From Trichobilharzia szidati (taxonomy: Eukaryota; Platyhelminthes; Trematoda; Strigeidida; Schistosomatidae), in NCBI GenBank assembly GCA_944472155.2, contig OX235277.1, positions 40,192,758-40,256,757 on the forward strand: DNA of 64,000 nt. The letters run 5' to 3'. Made by a program: the position numbers and the translations under genes. Positions 33,245 to 44,005 of this stretch are shown here, piece by piece. Position 1 is the first letter of the stretch, and each line of letters starts with the position of its first letter. The notes below the pieces were generated by a model. The model had not been told where the DNA came from and did no database searches. It saw nothing but the letters and a program-made list of their open reading frames with translations.

Positions 33245-33835
33245 AACATTTTAAATATAATTTTCGATTGATTATGCCACGTTTTCCGCTTTTGAATTCT
33301 GATTGTCTGTTCAAGGTCATTGAGATTTCGACTATGATAAGTTAACTACGCCTATTACCTGTTTTAGATTTCTCCTAAGTAGTCCGGAATGATAATTGCG
33401 ATCGATTAGTTAAATCACACATTAAGTGATGCGAAAAATCCGTAAAATAGCAAGACTGAAATTGTCTATAATACGGCACTATATATTACACATAAAATAA
33501 TGAATAATAGCATATACAAACCTCAAATTACGAAGCATCTGTAGGTGAATGCCGTTAGATACATAATCCCTATACGTCAATACGAAAACCAGCAGAGCTG
33601 TATCAAAGGCAATTCACGGTCAAACTAAACAGCGCGTGTATGTTTGGATAAAGAATAAAGCGATTAGAGGACTAAGTGTTCAGAATAGAAGGGTTTATAA
33701 ATAAAGCATATGCAACAGATATTTAATTATGAGAAAAAATAAATTTTGATGCTACCTCAAGCATCATATTTTAACCACAAATCTATACGCGCTTCACCGA
33801 ACTGATCTTAAATTTTGGTGAGTCACTTACTTTGA
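33245..33835. other. No recognised feature
   Basis: AT-rich sequence with no motif recognised. Confidence 0.4.
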
Positions 33836-33839
33836 AGTT

Positions 33840-34110
33840 TCATCATGAAACCAAGGAGTTCTGGAGAGTAAACTTGTTCTATTCTACGGCTCTTCATCAA
33901 TACACTCCCATTACTCCATTCATCAGGGATCTTACTCATTATCTTCAAGTTATAAGGCAAATCTGTTGATCACTGAACCACTTGTACGGAATTCAGGGGA
34001 TACCTCATGGATTCCACCCTCCACCAGTCAGCGAGAACTATTGGAAAGTAGGAACTACTGGGCAGCTGTTTCGTCCCCATTCGAAACTCTTCAGCTTTCA
34101 GTTAAAGAAA
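33840..34110 (-). mobile_element. HHR-SINE remnants, antisense
   Basis: Diverged antisense SINE sequence in which two hammerhead-like segments can be seen: a faint one near 33880-33930 and a clearer one at 34051-34094 (minus strand CTGAAGAGTTTCGAATGGGG, then ACGAAACAGCTG). The tRNA-like part is decayed. It may be a partial dimer. Confidence 0.55.
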
Positions 34111-34620
34111 TAGATATTGCAACTCTCTTTGAAAAGCAATATTTGTTTCCCATTAATAACAAGAAAATCTTAGACTGACTAAGCTAAAGTAATCAATCAA
34201 CCAACGAATAAAGCATTAAATGAAGTGAGAAATGATCACTTCTATGAATATTCGTAAGTAAGCATTTCAAGGATATGTGTGAGCAAGTAAAATCTCCTGG
34301 TTAATCCAAGACATCTCAGACTAATAGGTCAAAATTGAACTTGACATAAATACTGACTGTCTACTTCATGCATGCTGATATTTCAAATAATTAATAGTGA
34401 CAGTTGAATAGCTTTCAAACTATTGAATAGGTTAATTATATGCCATCTTATTAAAAATCAAAGATTGATTTTACCGAAAAGTATCAATTGTGATTTATTA
34501 AAATTAACAGGATGGTTAGTGATTTCAGATTTTTTCCTAAATGATAGATTAGAAATTAAGAAACCAGTGTTGTACAACTACAACACTTCGATAGGGGAGG
34601 AGCCGATAACTAATTGAATT
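34111..34620. other. No recognised feature
   Basis: AT-rich spacer before a PLE unit; no motif recognised. Confidence 0.4.
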
Positions 34621-34721
34621 ACTCGAATGGTGAGGATTTGTCTTTTCGATATGATAGAGAAGATTTGTAGCTCAAGTGGATGATTTTGATGTGGTTGTGT
34701 TCTCTGAGCTGAATAGTTAAT

Positions 34722-34766
34722 TTGTGAAGCTTTCATCACCCTACTTGGCAACATCTTCAGCGCATA
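34722..34766 (-). ncRNA. PLE hammerhead-like motif (inverted arm)
   Basis: On the minus strand: TATGCG, core CTGAAGA (all conserved positions kept; position 7 is free), U, stem II GTTGCC/GGGTGAT with G-U pairs, GAAA, GCTTCACA. Stem III is the four-base palindrome AGCT. It is the mirror of the motif at 35.48 kb. Confidence 0.65.
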
Positions 34767-34827
34767 GTTCAATTTAAAGTGAGCTTTTAGATTTCTCCCT
34801 AAGGAAAGCATAATGAAAGTCGCTCTA

Positions 34828-34830
<3 letters not shown>

Positions 34831-34872
<42 letters not shown>
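34831..34872. repeat. (TA)21 microsatellite
   Basis: Perfect dinucleotide run inside the PLE unit. The sister unit at 40.86 kb has a short TATATA at the same place, so the tract expanded from a pre-existing seed. Confidence 0.97.
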
Positions 34873-34875
<3 letters not shown>

Positions 34876-35474
34876 GACATCTCAGAAATCACTGCAAGAC
34901 ACTTCAAACCTTCAGGAATTGACGTCGCACACAAACCAACAAAGTCACTTCATTCAGTTCTATGTTAACCAAAAGACTCACCCATGAAAGAAGATAAAAC
35001 CAACATTATCTACAAAATAAATTGCAATAACTGCGAAAAACACTACATTAGCCAAAGTGGACGTCCCCTTCGTCTTCGAATCGACGAACATAAGCTAGCT
35101 GTCAAAAGACATGACATCCACTCCCCCATATGACTACATACAGACAGCCACGGGCATCAGTTCGACTGGGACAACCAGCGTTCAAATATTAGACAGAGGA
35201 AACAACAAGAATGCTAGAGCATATTTAGAAGCCTGCCTGGTATTCCAGTGAATCATCAATCAATAGATACAACGAGATAGACAAAATTTATCATCCGATA
35301 AGAAAGAAACCTCACACACAAAGGGTCAAAGTTCAAGTCAAAAAACAATCAGTTCCAATACAAGTAGCCTAGAAGGTGTTAAAACACACAAAAGCAACCA
35401 ATCAAGCACCAGGTTACCGGGAGAGATGATTAATAAACTCGTGTAGAAATCTAAAAGCTCTCTTCAAATTGAAG

Positions 35475-35520
35475 TATGCGCTGAAGATGTCGCCTTGTAG
35501 GGTGATGAAAGCTTAGCAAA
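35475..35520 (+). ncRNA. PLE hammerhead-like motif
   Basis: Core CTGAAGA at 35481-35487, a bulged T, a six-pair stem II (35489-35494 with 35501-35506), GAAA at 35507-35510 and GCTTAGC. Stem III can form only as the palindrome AGCT, which in other PLE ribozymes is taken as a sign of dimeric action. Stem I in this copy is weak, while sister copies ending GCTTCGCA could pair with ATGCG. Confidence 0.68.
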
Positions 35521-36114
35521 TTAACTACTATCCATCTCAGAGAACACAACCACATCAAAAATTTGTCTTTTGATTTCGAAGGTGATTCATTAACACTCAT
35601 CACCATTGGAAGAAATACTGGAAATATAGATGTTTAGACAGCAGAAGGTTTGAGCGAAGAAATATTTGCTGTTCATTTAGATCCTCGTCTCACTCCAGCT
35701 CTACTCTAATACTCTAATGTATATATATATATGTATATAGCATTTTTATTACAATTCACAACAGTTTACCAGTCAAGTGGCACTGATATGTTTGTTAACA
35801 ATAACTAGTCAGTATCAACATGTCAAGGCGAAGGGTGATACTTAACGGAGAAAATGAATACACACACAATTAAAAGGTAGAAATGGTTACAACGCGTGGA
35901 TTGCATAATGCATAGTTTTGGAAAAAATGAAGAGTAGTTAAGGAATAATCATGTGCTCAAGTTGATTACGTAACACATTGTTAAAGAGAAATAAAACGAT
36001 TTGGACAATGAGAGCTTGTAATTAAAGATGAAGTAGGCAGGAAAATAATAAAATAATTTGGACAATTATAAACCGGACTACTTCTCCCTCTTCCCGTGAG
36101 CCTTTAAAAATTAC

Positions 36115-36440
36115 CTGGTGTTCTAGTGGGAATTCGTGACCAGTAGAGTAGAGCAGGTCGGGCGTGGAGACAAATACTCACCAGCGAGGACACTGGCTGG
36201 TGGTCGCGCTATGCCGTGGATTGACAGAAGTTGGAATTCACAGTCTGGCCACTGAATCGGGTCCCAGCGGCTTAATGGTCTACAAGCTTGCTAGCTTTGT
36301 AACCCGGAGGTCCTGGTGGTGAGTGCGTACTGCAGAAGAGTCTCAAGCACTAGGACAAAACAGCTTGTTGTCCAGTACTCCCAGGTTTCCCAATGGTTCT
36401 CTAGCGGACGTCAGCTCATGTTGAAATCCTGTAACGGCTT
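36115..36440 (+). mobile_element. HHR-SINE, sense
   Basis: Body, A box (CGGCTTAATGGTC) and a decayed B box (GGTCCTGGTGGTGAG, the TTCGA core lost), followed by a hammerhead at 36325-36380: GTACTG, core CAGAAGA (U4 changed to A), GTCTC/GGAC, AAAA instead of GAAA, long stem III and GTC, CAGTAC. It lies in the spacer of the large palindrome. Confidence 0.82.
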
Positions 36441-36531
36441 TATTTTACTTTAACAATCTGTTACATAATTAACTTGAGCACACGATTATTCCTTAATTAC
36501 TCTTCATTTTTTCCAAAACTATGCATTATGC

Positions 36532-37071
36532 TTTTTACGAGTCGATCACGGACTGATATCAGTTAGAGAACCATTGAAAACCAGGAAGTACTGGACAGCT
36601 GCTGTTTCATCCAAATTTGGGAATCATCGGCAGTACGCACCCACTGCCAGTGTTCGAACCCAGGACCTTCCGGTTACAAGGCAAGCTCGTATACCATTCA
36701 GCCACTGGGACCCGATTCAATGGCTCATGAATTCTAACTCCTAAAAATTCGTGATTTAGCGCGACCCCAACCATTGTCGTTGGTGGGACATCCATCCACA
36801 CACGTGACTTCTAATTGGACTTCACTGGTCACGACTTCTCACTAGAACTGGAGGAAACTCCATCCTGTGGCTGAATGGTATACGAGCCTGCCTTGTAACC
36901 GGAAGGTCATGGGTTCGAATCCCAGTGGGTGCTTACTGCCGATGATTCCCGAACTAGGATGAAACAGCAACTGTCCAGTACTCCCTGGTTTTCAATGGTT
37001 CTCTAACTGATATCAGTCCGTGATCGACTCGTAAAAACATAACAAACCCTTACAAACCAAACTGTAGAAAA
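36532..37071. mobile_element. Fold-back HHR-SINE with 12-bp target duplication
   Basis: Antisense monomer (36532 to about 36850) joined to a sense partial monomer (about 36851-37071). Host duplications are TATGCATTATGC (36520-36531) and TATGCATTTTGC (37072-37083). The empty site is present at 35898-35925 in the opposite arm of the surrounding palindrome. Both monomers keep B boxes and hammerheads (36587-36640 minus, 36930-36985 plus) with stem I intact or nearly so, GAAA and GTC, and core CCGATGA. Confidence 0.9.
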
Positions 37072-37394
37072 TATGCATTTTGCAGTCCACGTGTTGTAAC
37101 CATTTCTACCCTTTAATTGTGTGCGTATTCATTTTCTTCGCTAAGTATCACCCTTCACCTTGACACGTTGATACTGACTAATTATTGTTAACAAACATAT
37201 CAGTACCACTTGATTTGTAAATTGTCATGCACTGTAATAAAAATGCTATATATATATATATATATATATTAGAGTAGATCCAGAGTGAGACGAGGATCTA
37301 TTTGAAAAGTAAATATTTCTTCACTCAATCCTTCTGCTTTTCAAATGTCTAAATGGGGATTTTTTCTATGTTGAAAACAAGGTACACATAGTAG

Positions 37395-37720
37395 GTCTAT
37401 TATTATTATTGTTCCCTTGGGTTCCTAGTGGAACATAGGGCTTCAACTGCACGCCTCCACTTGCTTCTGTCTTCTGCTGTACTTTCCACTTGCATCCATG
37501 TTAATCCATACTGTTTCAGTTCCTGTTCACACTATCTCCTCCACGTTACCTTTGGACGTCCCACTAGCTGCTTCCCTTTCGGATTCCACTCGAGCGATGG
37601 CCTGACGCGCGATGTCACCCAGTGGCCTCCTCAGCGAGTGTCCAATCCACCTCCACTTCCTCCTGCATATTTGTTGGTTGGCGATTGGTTCTTGTTTTGT
37701 TTGTTCCCATAGCTTCTTGT
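37395..37720 (-). pseudogene. RTE (SR2-like) 3' end
   Basis: Begins with the (ATT)n tail and CCTTGGGTTCCTAGTGGAAC, AGGGCTTCAACTGC, and continues through the last about 100 codons of RTE on the minus strand (decayed CHSSGIRKGSS-like sequence). Ends abruptly near 37720, so it is a short 5'-truncated insertion. Confidence 0.75.
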
Positions 37721-37889
37721 TTGTGATTCTTACCCTATCTTACCCTATAATTTCTAAATAATGCATAACTGGTATCCTAAGGAAGATCGACTCTAGTGTT
37801 GTCAGATTGCAAACCAAACAAATATAAGTCAGACAAAACTAAATACCCGATACATTATATAATTTTGACAGTTTGTCCTTGAGAAAATT

Positions 37890-38440
37890 ACAGATTACTA
37901 TTCAACGACTTCATTTTCAAGCTAACTGTACAGTCGTATTTATATTGCGGAGGAAAAAGAAGGCATTAAGTTGGGACACTAGAAATTGCTCAGTAGTTAA
38001 TATTGCACATTTTATGATGGGAATAAAGATGATTAAAATGATGTACTGAGGGGGGCGGGGTAGATTTGAAGTGGATGAATTACAAAACTTCCAAAAATTA
38101 TTTTAAAAAAATTAAGATTACGATAATGACAACAATAATCTTCGCCGTCTTTATTGTTATCATAATCGTACCACAAATTTTTTAGACAACACGACCTACA
38201 ATTTTAAAATCTCTTTAACAATTCACTTATTTAATAATCTTTAAAAGTATTGTAATTCATCCACTTCAACTCTACCGCCTTCAAATGTTTTAAGTATCTT
38301 TATTCTTATCATATGTGCGATACTATCTGAGCAATTTCTAGTGCTCCAACTTAATGCCTTCTTTTTCGATAATATAAATACGACTGTACATTTAGCTTGA
38401 AAATGAATTCGTTGAAAAGAAATATGTTTCTTCGCTGAAC
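37890..38440. repeat. Inverted pair of PLE terminal repeats
   Basis: The arms at about 37905-38095 and 38245-38430 are inverted copies around a 150-base spacer. The right arm ends with AGCGAAGAAACATATTT and CTTTTCAACGAATTCATTTT on the minus/plus edge, the same end as the PLE repeats at 15.4 and 46.36 kb. GAAA and a five-pair stem III survive on the right arm; the CTGATGA core does not. No coding sequence lies between the arms. Confidence 0.7.
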
Positions 38441-38844
38441 AAAAACTGTGTTTTTCCTCATGAATGAATGAATATATTTCGTGACATAATATTACTTTGG
38501 AAAGATTTACTTGCATTATCAGGAATGTAATATTTCATTCGACGTCAGTATTTAAATGCATCTACCGTGTCAACCATTTACTTAAATACCCTTGATGCTA
38601 CATAATACACGGTAACTTGAAGCTGTAAATATGAATCTAGAGAAAGTGATATACATTCTTCATTGTGATGGCTAATGTCACTGAAAAATTCTGTCTACTT
38701 TAAGTAGTATGAAACAATCTGTGAAATTTCTTCACCAACAATTGGAAAAACATAAGACGTTATTAAAATTTAACCTAAAACCATTCAAGGGTGAACAAAT
38801 CATGCAGTTGACAGCTCAAAGACTTCAGTGAGCTATCAAATGTA

Positions 38845-39790
38845 CATTCTACACTACATTTCTTTCCCTCACACATCGAAAAATTTTTGATACCTGTACG
38901 TACGATTAAAGGACGAATTTCTGTGGACTCTCCTTCAAACTTTGTCTACAAGTTCACCTGCAGTCGCGGTGACATTTATATAGGCAGAAACAAGAGAATG
39001 TTCCAATGTCGTCGAAAAGAACATGTTCCATAATGGTTATCAAGACACACAGAAAATCCCAATACGATTATTAATCTGAATAGAAATCCATCTTCATCGA
39101 CTGTGAAGCAATTAATAATGTCAGGTCACAAAGTCAGTATTAGTGACTCTTCTGCAGTACGCGTCCACAGAGTTTCGAGGAGAGGACCTTCCGGTTACAA
39201 AGCAAGCTTGTATACCATTTAGCTACCAGGACCCGATTCAATGGCCAGGCCATGAACTCTAAATTTTACCAATTCGTGATATTTAGCTCGACCACTAAGC
39301 AATCTCATCGACTACAGGACTGAGACTGCTGGAGTTCTAGCGAGAAGTCGTGACCAGCGAGGTCCATCCAGTCAAGTGTGAAGGTAGATTTTCCACCGAT
39401 GACATTGCTTGGTGATCACGCTAAATATCACAAATCGGTAGAAGTTAGAAGTCATGGGCTGGCCATTGAATCGTGTCTCAGTAGCTGAATGGTAAACGAG
39501 CCCGCCTTGTAACTGCAACGTCCTGGGTTCGTACCATTGAAGAGTCCAAGACCAGGATGAAACAGCTGTCCAGTACTCCCTAGTGGTTTTCAGTGGTTCT
39601 CTAACTGATATCAGTCCGTGGTCTAAAATGAAACAAATAAAATCCCTACATACTAATTCTTGAAAATATTAATGACTGCTTCACAATTATTTCACATAAC
39701 TCAAATTCAAGGTTACCGAAGGTGATGAAAGCACTTTGGATTATTCACATACATCCTAAACTATGTGTGTACAGAAAACAGTAGACTTCA
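38845..39790 (+). pseudogene. PLE GIY-YIG fragment split by a SINE
   Basis: Left part: TFPSHIEKFLIPVRTIKGRI, SPSNFVYKFTCSRGDIYIGR (YIG intact), NKRMFQCRRKEHVP, stop, NPSSSTVKQLIMSGHKVSIS. The frame resumes after the SINE: ISHNSNSRLPKVMKALDYSH and MCVQKTVDFNLPSPTMN. Stops and frameshifts present. The SINE (39149-39666) is bounded by 11-bp duplications. Confidence 0.82.
39149..39666. mobile_element. Fold-back HHR-SINE with 11-bp target duplication
   Basis: Antisense part (39149-39312) joined to a sense monomer (39325-39666). Host duplications TATTAGTGACT (39138-39148) and TATTAATGACT (39667-39677), one mismatch. The sense hammerhead (39533-39575) has lost its 5' stem I and core start but keeps stem II, GAAA, GTC and CAGTAC. 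Pol III A box is TAGCTGAATGGT; the B box is GGTTCGTACC. Confidence 0.85.
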
Positions 39791-40184
39791 ACCTTCCTTC
39801 GCCTACCATGAACTGACTACTTGACCTATTTAAACATGACTGGTAATTAGTATGTACTTTTTTTTATATATAACTGAGTAATTGTCTTGCATTTTATTTT
39901 ACTTTATTATTGTTAACCATTTTAGTTGTAAAGCGGTTGTAAAGAAACTACGAAATGATATCATGTCACAAAATTTGTCTTATAAATGCCTTATCCAAAT
40001 TTCTAATTATCTCAACAACAAAATTTCCATTCCTTGGTCAAACTATCTGCTGGTTGTTTCTATGTAGAAACTTCATTATGGTTTTACTAATGTTAGTAAA
40101 TTAAATCACCTACTTTAAGTAGTATGGTGCATTCTTCGAAAAGTTTCTCCAAATTAACGCTGAAAATTGTTGATATTTTTTCGA
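39791..40184. other. No recognised feature
   Basis: AT-rich spacer between the PLE fragment and the next PLE unit; probably PLE 3' UTR in part. Confidence 0.35.
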
Positions 40185-41090
40185 TGTGGTTGTGATCTCT
40201 GAGCTGGATAGTTAATTTGCTAAGCTTTCATAGCCTTACTAGGCAACATCTTCAGCACATACTTCAATTTGAAGTGAGATCTTAGATTTCTCCACGAGTT
40301 TATTAATCATCTCTCCCGGTGATGACCTTGGACGTGATTGGTTGTTTTCGTGTGTTTTCACACCTTCTAGGCTACTTGTATGGTAACTCATTGTTTCTTT
40401 GATTTGAACTTTGACCCTTTGTGTGTGAGGTTTCTTTCTTATCGGTTGATAAATTTTGTCTATCTCGATGTGTCTATTGATTGATGATTCACTGGAATTC
40501 CAGGCAGGCTTCTAAAAATTCTCTAGCATTCTTGGTCTTTCTTCTGTCTAATATTTGAACATTGTCCCAGTCGACATGATGTCCGTAGTTGTCTTTATGC
40601 AGCAACAGGAGGGAGTGGATGTCATGTGTTTTGACAGCTAGCTTATGTTCGTGGATACGAAGACGAAGAGGACGTCCACTTTGGCCAATGTAGTGTTTTT
40701 CGCAGTTGTTACAATTTATTTTGTAGGTGGTGTTGGTTTTATCTACTTTCGCTGTTGAGTCTTTTGGTTGACATACAAATGAGTGAACTGATTTTGTCGG
40801 TTTGTGTGCGGCGTCAATTCCTAAAGGTTTGAAGTGTCTTGCAGTGATTTCTGAGACGTCCTTTATATATATGGTAAGGCGACTTTCATTATTATTTTCC
40901 TTAGGGAAAAATGTAAAAGCTCACTTCAAATTGAACTATGAGATGAAGTTGTCACCTAGTAAAGCGATGAAAGCTTCGCAAAGTAACTATTCAGCTCAGA
41001 GAACACAACCACATAAAAGTCATCCACCTGTGCCACAAATCTTCTCCATCATATCTAATGTTGCCATGTATATTAAAAGTTATTATTTTT
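40185..41090 (-). mobile_element. PLE (family A) unit with inverted terminal repeats, reverse copy
   Basis: Mirror-orientation relative of the 34.6-35.6 kb unit: arms about 40190-40320 and 40905-41030, decayed GIY-YIG region between them on the minus strand (NINKINCNNCEKHYIGQSG-like, RPLRLRIHEHKLAVKTHDIH and a late KKPHTQRVKVQIKETMSYH-like stretch). The YIG box is intact in this copy. The hammerhead-like motifs lie at 40218-40262 (minus, core CTGAAGA kept) and 40938-40980 (plus, core ATGAAGT). Confidence 0.82.
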
Positions 41091-41224
41091 TAATACCTCA
41101 CAGACGAGTCGTCTAGTGGTCGTTTCTATATAGAAGGTTGGAGAGGATAGTCACGCCAGAAAAGCTAGAACTGACATAATTGTGAGCATAACTCGTAATA
41201 TTTTTCAAATGATTTATGATGTCT

Positions 41225-41575
41225 CATCAGCAACAGGGATCTCTGGCAATCAGCGAACCAACCAGGAACCGATTGTGAAACAAATAGGCAGGAAGAAATG
41301 GAGATGGATTGGCTGGCCATACTCTGAGGAAACCATCAAGTGACATCACTAGACAAGCCATCGCTCGATTGGAACCCGAAAGGGAAGCGGCGAGTTGGTC
41401 GTCAGTGCAAGGGTGACTTGGAGGAGGTGATGTGAAGAGGTGATGAAAACGTGTGGGCAGACTTGGAGCCAGGTGAAGACTCCAGCGGAGAATCGACCGC
41501 AATGGAGACACATGGCTGAAGCCCTATGTGACTCTAGGAATTAAACGAAACAATAATAAATAATAATAATTTTTT
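41225..41575 (+). pseudogene. RTE (SR2-like) 3' end
   Basis: Plus-strand C-terminus: AATGGAGATGGATTGGCTGG, CTGAGGAAACCATCAAGTGA, AACCCGAAAGGGAAGCGGCG, matching RTE WIGHTLRK/GKRRVGR-type blocks, then CACATGGCTGAAGCCCTATG and an (AAT)n tail at 41550-41570. 5'-truncated. Confidence 0.8.
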
Positions 41576-42261
41576 ATTACCCTAACTCTCCATCTTTCCG
41601 AGGAATTTTGATCATATCACATATGTAATTACGGCACTTTATTGCATTTTTAAGAAATGAACATTTCTACGCACCTATATACCGCAGCCATTCATTCAGT
41701 TTGCGTCCTGAATAAAACACCGAGTTTCATATGTTGATCTTTGAAATTTCAGGAGCAGCGGTGGTACTTTTGCTCGATAAGATTTCTAACTTCACACTTA
41801 ACGTGCTGTCATGGAGAAGATTAGTACTGTATCCTGCTGGAATCGAAGCCGGATGATATGCGCAGCTGGATAGAAATCTATTATTCGAGTACTGATATAT
41901 ACTACATTGCCATGATCATTCTTAATTATTACTGGACGCTTATTTCTCTACTGAAGTAATGTTAAAATTTGTAATATTGAAACTCATAAAACTTATTCAG
42001 GTTGTAAGAAGTTGAGAAGATATTGACGAGATGAAATGAAATCATCTGTTTCATTTTGCTCTTTGTGTTGTTACTGCTTTGTTCAAAGAATGGCTTATCA
42101 TTTTACTCATCATCAGTCAAAAAAATTGTATTAAGATGTCATCAGTGTATCCTTCCCTCCAGTTGGCTACATCGTCATAAGTTGAAAAAATATATCCAGC
42201 GTTCCATTTCGAGGAGGTAAACTATTAAAGAAATGTTACTGTATAAGTAGAGTTTGAGCAC
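41576..42261. other. No recognised feature
   Basis: AT-rich sequence with no motif recognised. Confidence 0.4.
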
Positions 42262-43480
42262 TGTTATTATTATTATTCCTTTGGGTTCCGAGTGGAACAT
42301 ACGGCTTCAACAACATACCTCCACTTTTTTCTATTTTCTGCCGTCCTCTGCAGTTGGATAGCTCCACGATTGCTGACAGTTTGTCATCTCCTCCTCGTCA
42401 CACGATCTCCTCAGTGTTACTCCCACACTGGCGACCCACTCGTCGCTTCCCATTGCGATTCCATTCGAGCACTGATCTGCATTGACCGCAATGTCATTCG
42501 ACGTCCTCCTCATTGGCGTATGCCCAATCCATCTACATTTTCTCCTACATATTTCTTGAGCAGTCGGCTCTTAGTTGGTTTGTTTTTTTTGCTGAAGAGT
42601 TGCTTGTTGCTAATTCTTTCTGGCCGGCATGCTGCCCATTTGACCCTCAGTATGGAGCCAGCGAGGGTGGCAGCTGCTGATAAAAGCACCGGCCACGTTT
42701 TTGACCCGTATAGAAGCACTGAATGACCGACTTCACATTTGTGTTTAAAATCCGAATCTTATTGTTTATGCTTGTTGAGTGAGTGCAGAAGATTTTCAAA
42801 CTGGTTTCAGATTGTTGTAGGCGTATCTTGCCTTTCCGATTGTGACTGGCTGACTTTGACATCTTCATCCGTTCTGACTGACTGTGGTTGAAACGATGCT
42901 TCGTAGATAAGTGAAGGAAGTAACCTCTGGCAAATTACCCCAGTTGATGGCAACTGGTGATGGATGCTGATGTTGTTGGTTGGATAACTTCTTCACGTTC
43001 GTCTCCCCTATGTTCACCTGTAATGCTGTTTTCGCTGCCTGCCTCTTCTGATAGTTTGTTGGTTTTCACCAACAAGTTCTCGAGTTTGTGTGTGTGACAT
43101 CAAGCATAAATCATCCAAGCGCGAAATCCAGCTCTTTTAGAATCTTCTTATCGGTCAGTGCAGCGCATTCCTGTCTTCTCAATCCCTGTGCTCAGTGTGA
43201 TGCATGATCCAGTCCACCACAATTAGGAATATCACCGATGAAAATAGGCAGCCTTGTCTTACTCCTGTATTCACTTTGAAGGCCTCGCTGAGTTTCCCAT
43301 TGTGGATCACCTGACACGTGGCATTGTCATGTAGGCAGATGTTGAATTAGATTGATAAAGACTTGGGCACTACATGCCGTATTGTTCAAGTAGTTTCTAA
43401 ATTACTTCTCGGTCAACACTGTCTGTCGAAGGTCTTCTTGAATTCAATGAAGTTAAGGTACTGGTTTGACTGCCATATTT
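42262..43480 (-). pseudogene. RTE (SR2-like) 3' half
   Basis: It starts with the (ATT)n tail and the shared CTTTGGGTTCCGAGTGGAAC end. On the minus strand decayed blocks follow: MLLYGSKTWPVLLSA, SASHNRKGKIRLQQSETSLK and RGSLIN-like, up to the palm region near 43.3-43.48 kb. No frame longer than about 145 codons, and those on the plus strand are shadows. Confidence 0.75.
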
Positions 43481-44005
43481 GAGCACTGTGAACAAACACA
43501 ACTGTATATTACTTAAGCTTTTTTTGAAATAACACTGAGTGATACAGTATGAAAAAGTGGATGAGGTGTATACCACAGTTCACTAGCGCCCATAATCTTT
43601 TCGATGTACTCCCGCAACTTGATAACTTACTTTCTATGGCCTTACTCCCAACTGATTTTATTGTTGCAATTTTCTACATATATGCATCAAAGAATTAGCC
43701 ATGTTACACTGCAAACTGAAACCCGAACGGGAAGGTGAGTTAGGTACTAGCATCTTTAGAGAACCTTCATATTCTAATCAATAATTAGACTTTGATTCAT
43801 CCAACTCAGAATCGATAAAGGTAGGTTTGGTTAAATGTTTGTGAAATCGAGCTAGCAACCTGTCTAATAGGTTAGAAGATTTAATTAATCAAATCACGAA
43901 AATAGTAGTACAACGACAGAAGACAAGCGCCAGACAACAGATCGTTTATTGAGAAAATCAGCAGATATTTATAGATTTATATGTACATTATTATTCGTTA
44001 TTTTG
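43481..44005. other. No recognised feature
   Basis: No motif recognised. Confidence 0.4.

Larger units (their letters stand above)
34625..35585 (+). mobile_element. PLE (family A) unit with inverted terminal repeats
   Basis: Arms at about 34670-34800 and 35443-35570 are inverted copies (about 120-130 bases). Between them lie a (TA)21 tract (34831-34872) and a GIY-YIG frame with stops: KDISEITARHFKPSGID, NIIYKINCNNCEKHYISQSG, RPLRLRIDEHKLAVKRHDIH, then DSHGHQFDWDN and RKKPHTQRVKVQVKKQ-like sequence after frameshifts. Catalytic YIG reads YIS. No RT. Each arm carries a hammerhead-like motif. The same layout occurs reversed at 40.2-41.1 kb. Confidence 0.85.
35620..37350. repeat. Large inverted repeat of PLE-type terminal repeats, no coding core
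   Basis: The left arm (about 35625-35990) is repeated inverted in the right arm (about 36465-37350). The right arm is split by a fold-back SINE (36532-37071). Both arms include a (TA)n/GCATTTTTATTAC segment and end with an outward GAGTGAGACGAGGATC ... TTTCTTC segment reminiscent of the PLE hammerhead-like ends. A third diverged copy of the inner part is at 51.23-51.48 kb. The spacer holds a sense SINE (36115-36440). Confidence 0.75.

Noticed and set aside
34578..34934. Protein with an alternating IY repeat
   Set aside because: It is the translated (TA)n microsatellite inside a PLE unit.
35620..37350. DNA transposon with terminal inverted repeats
   Set aside because: No transposase was seen and the ends match PLE terminal repeats; kept as a PLE-derived palindrome instead.
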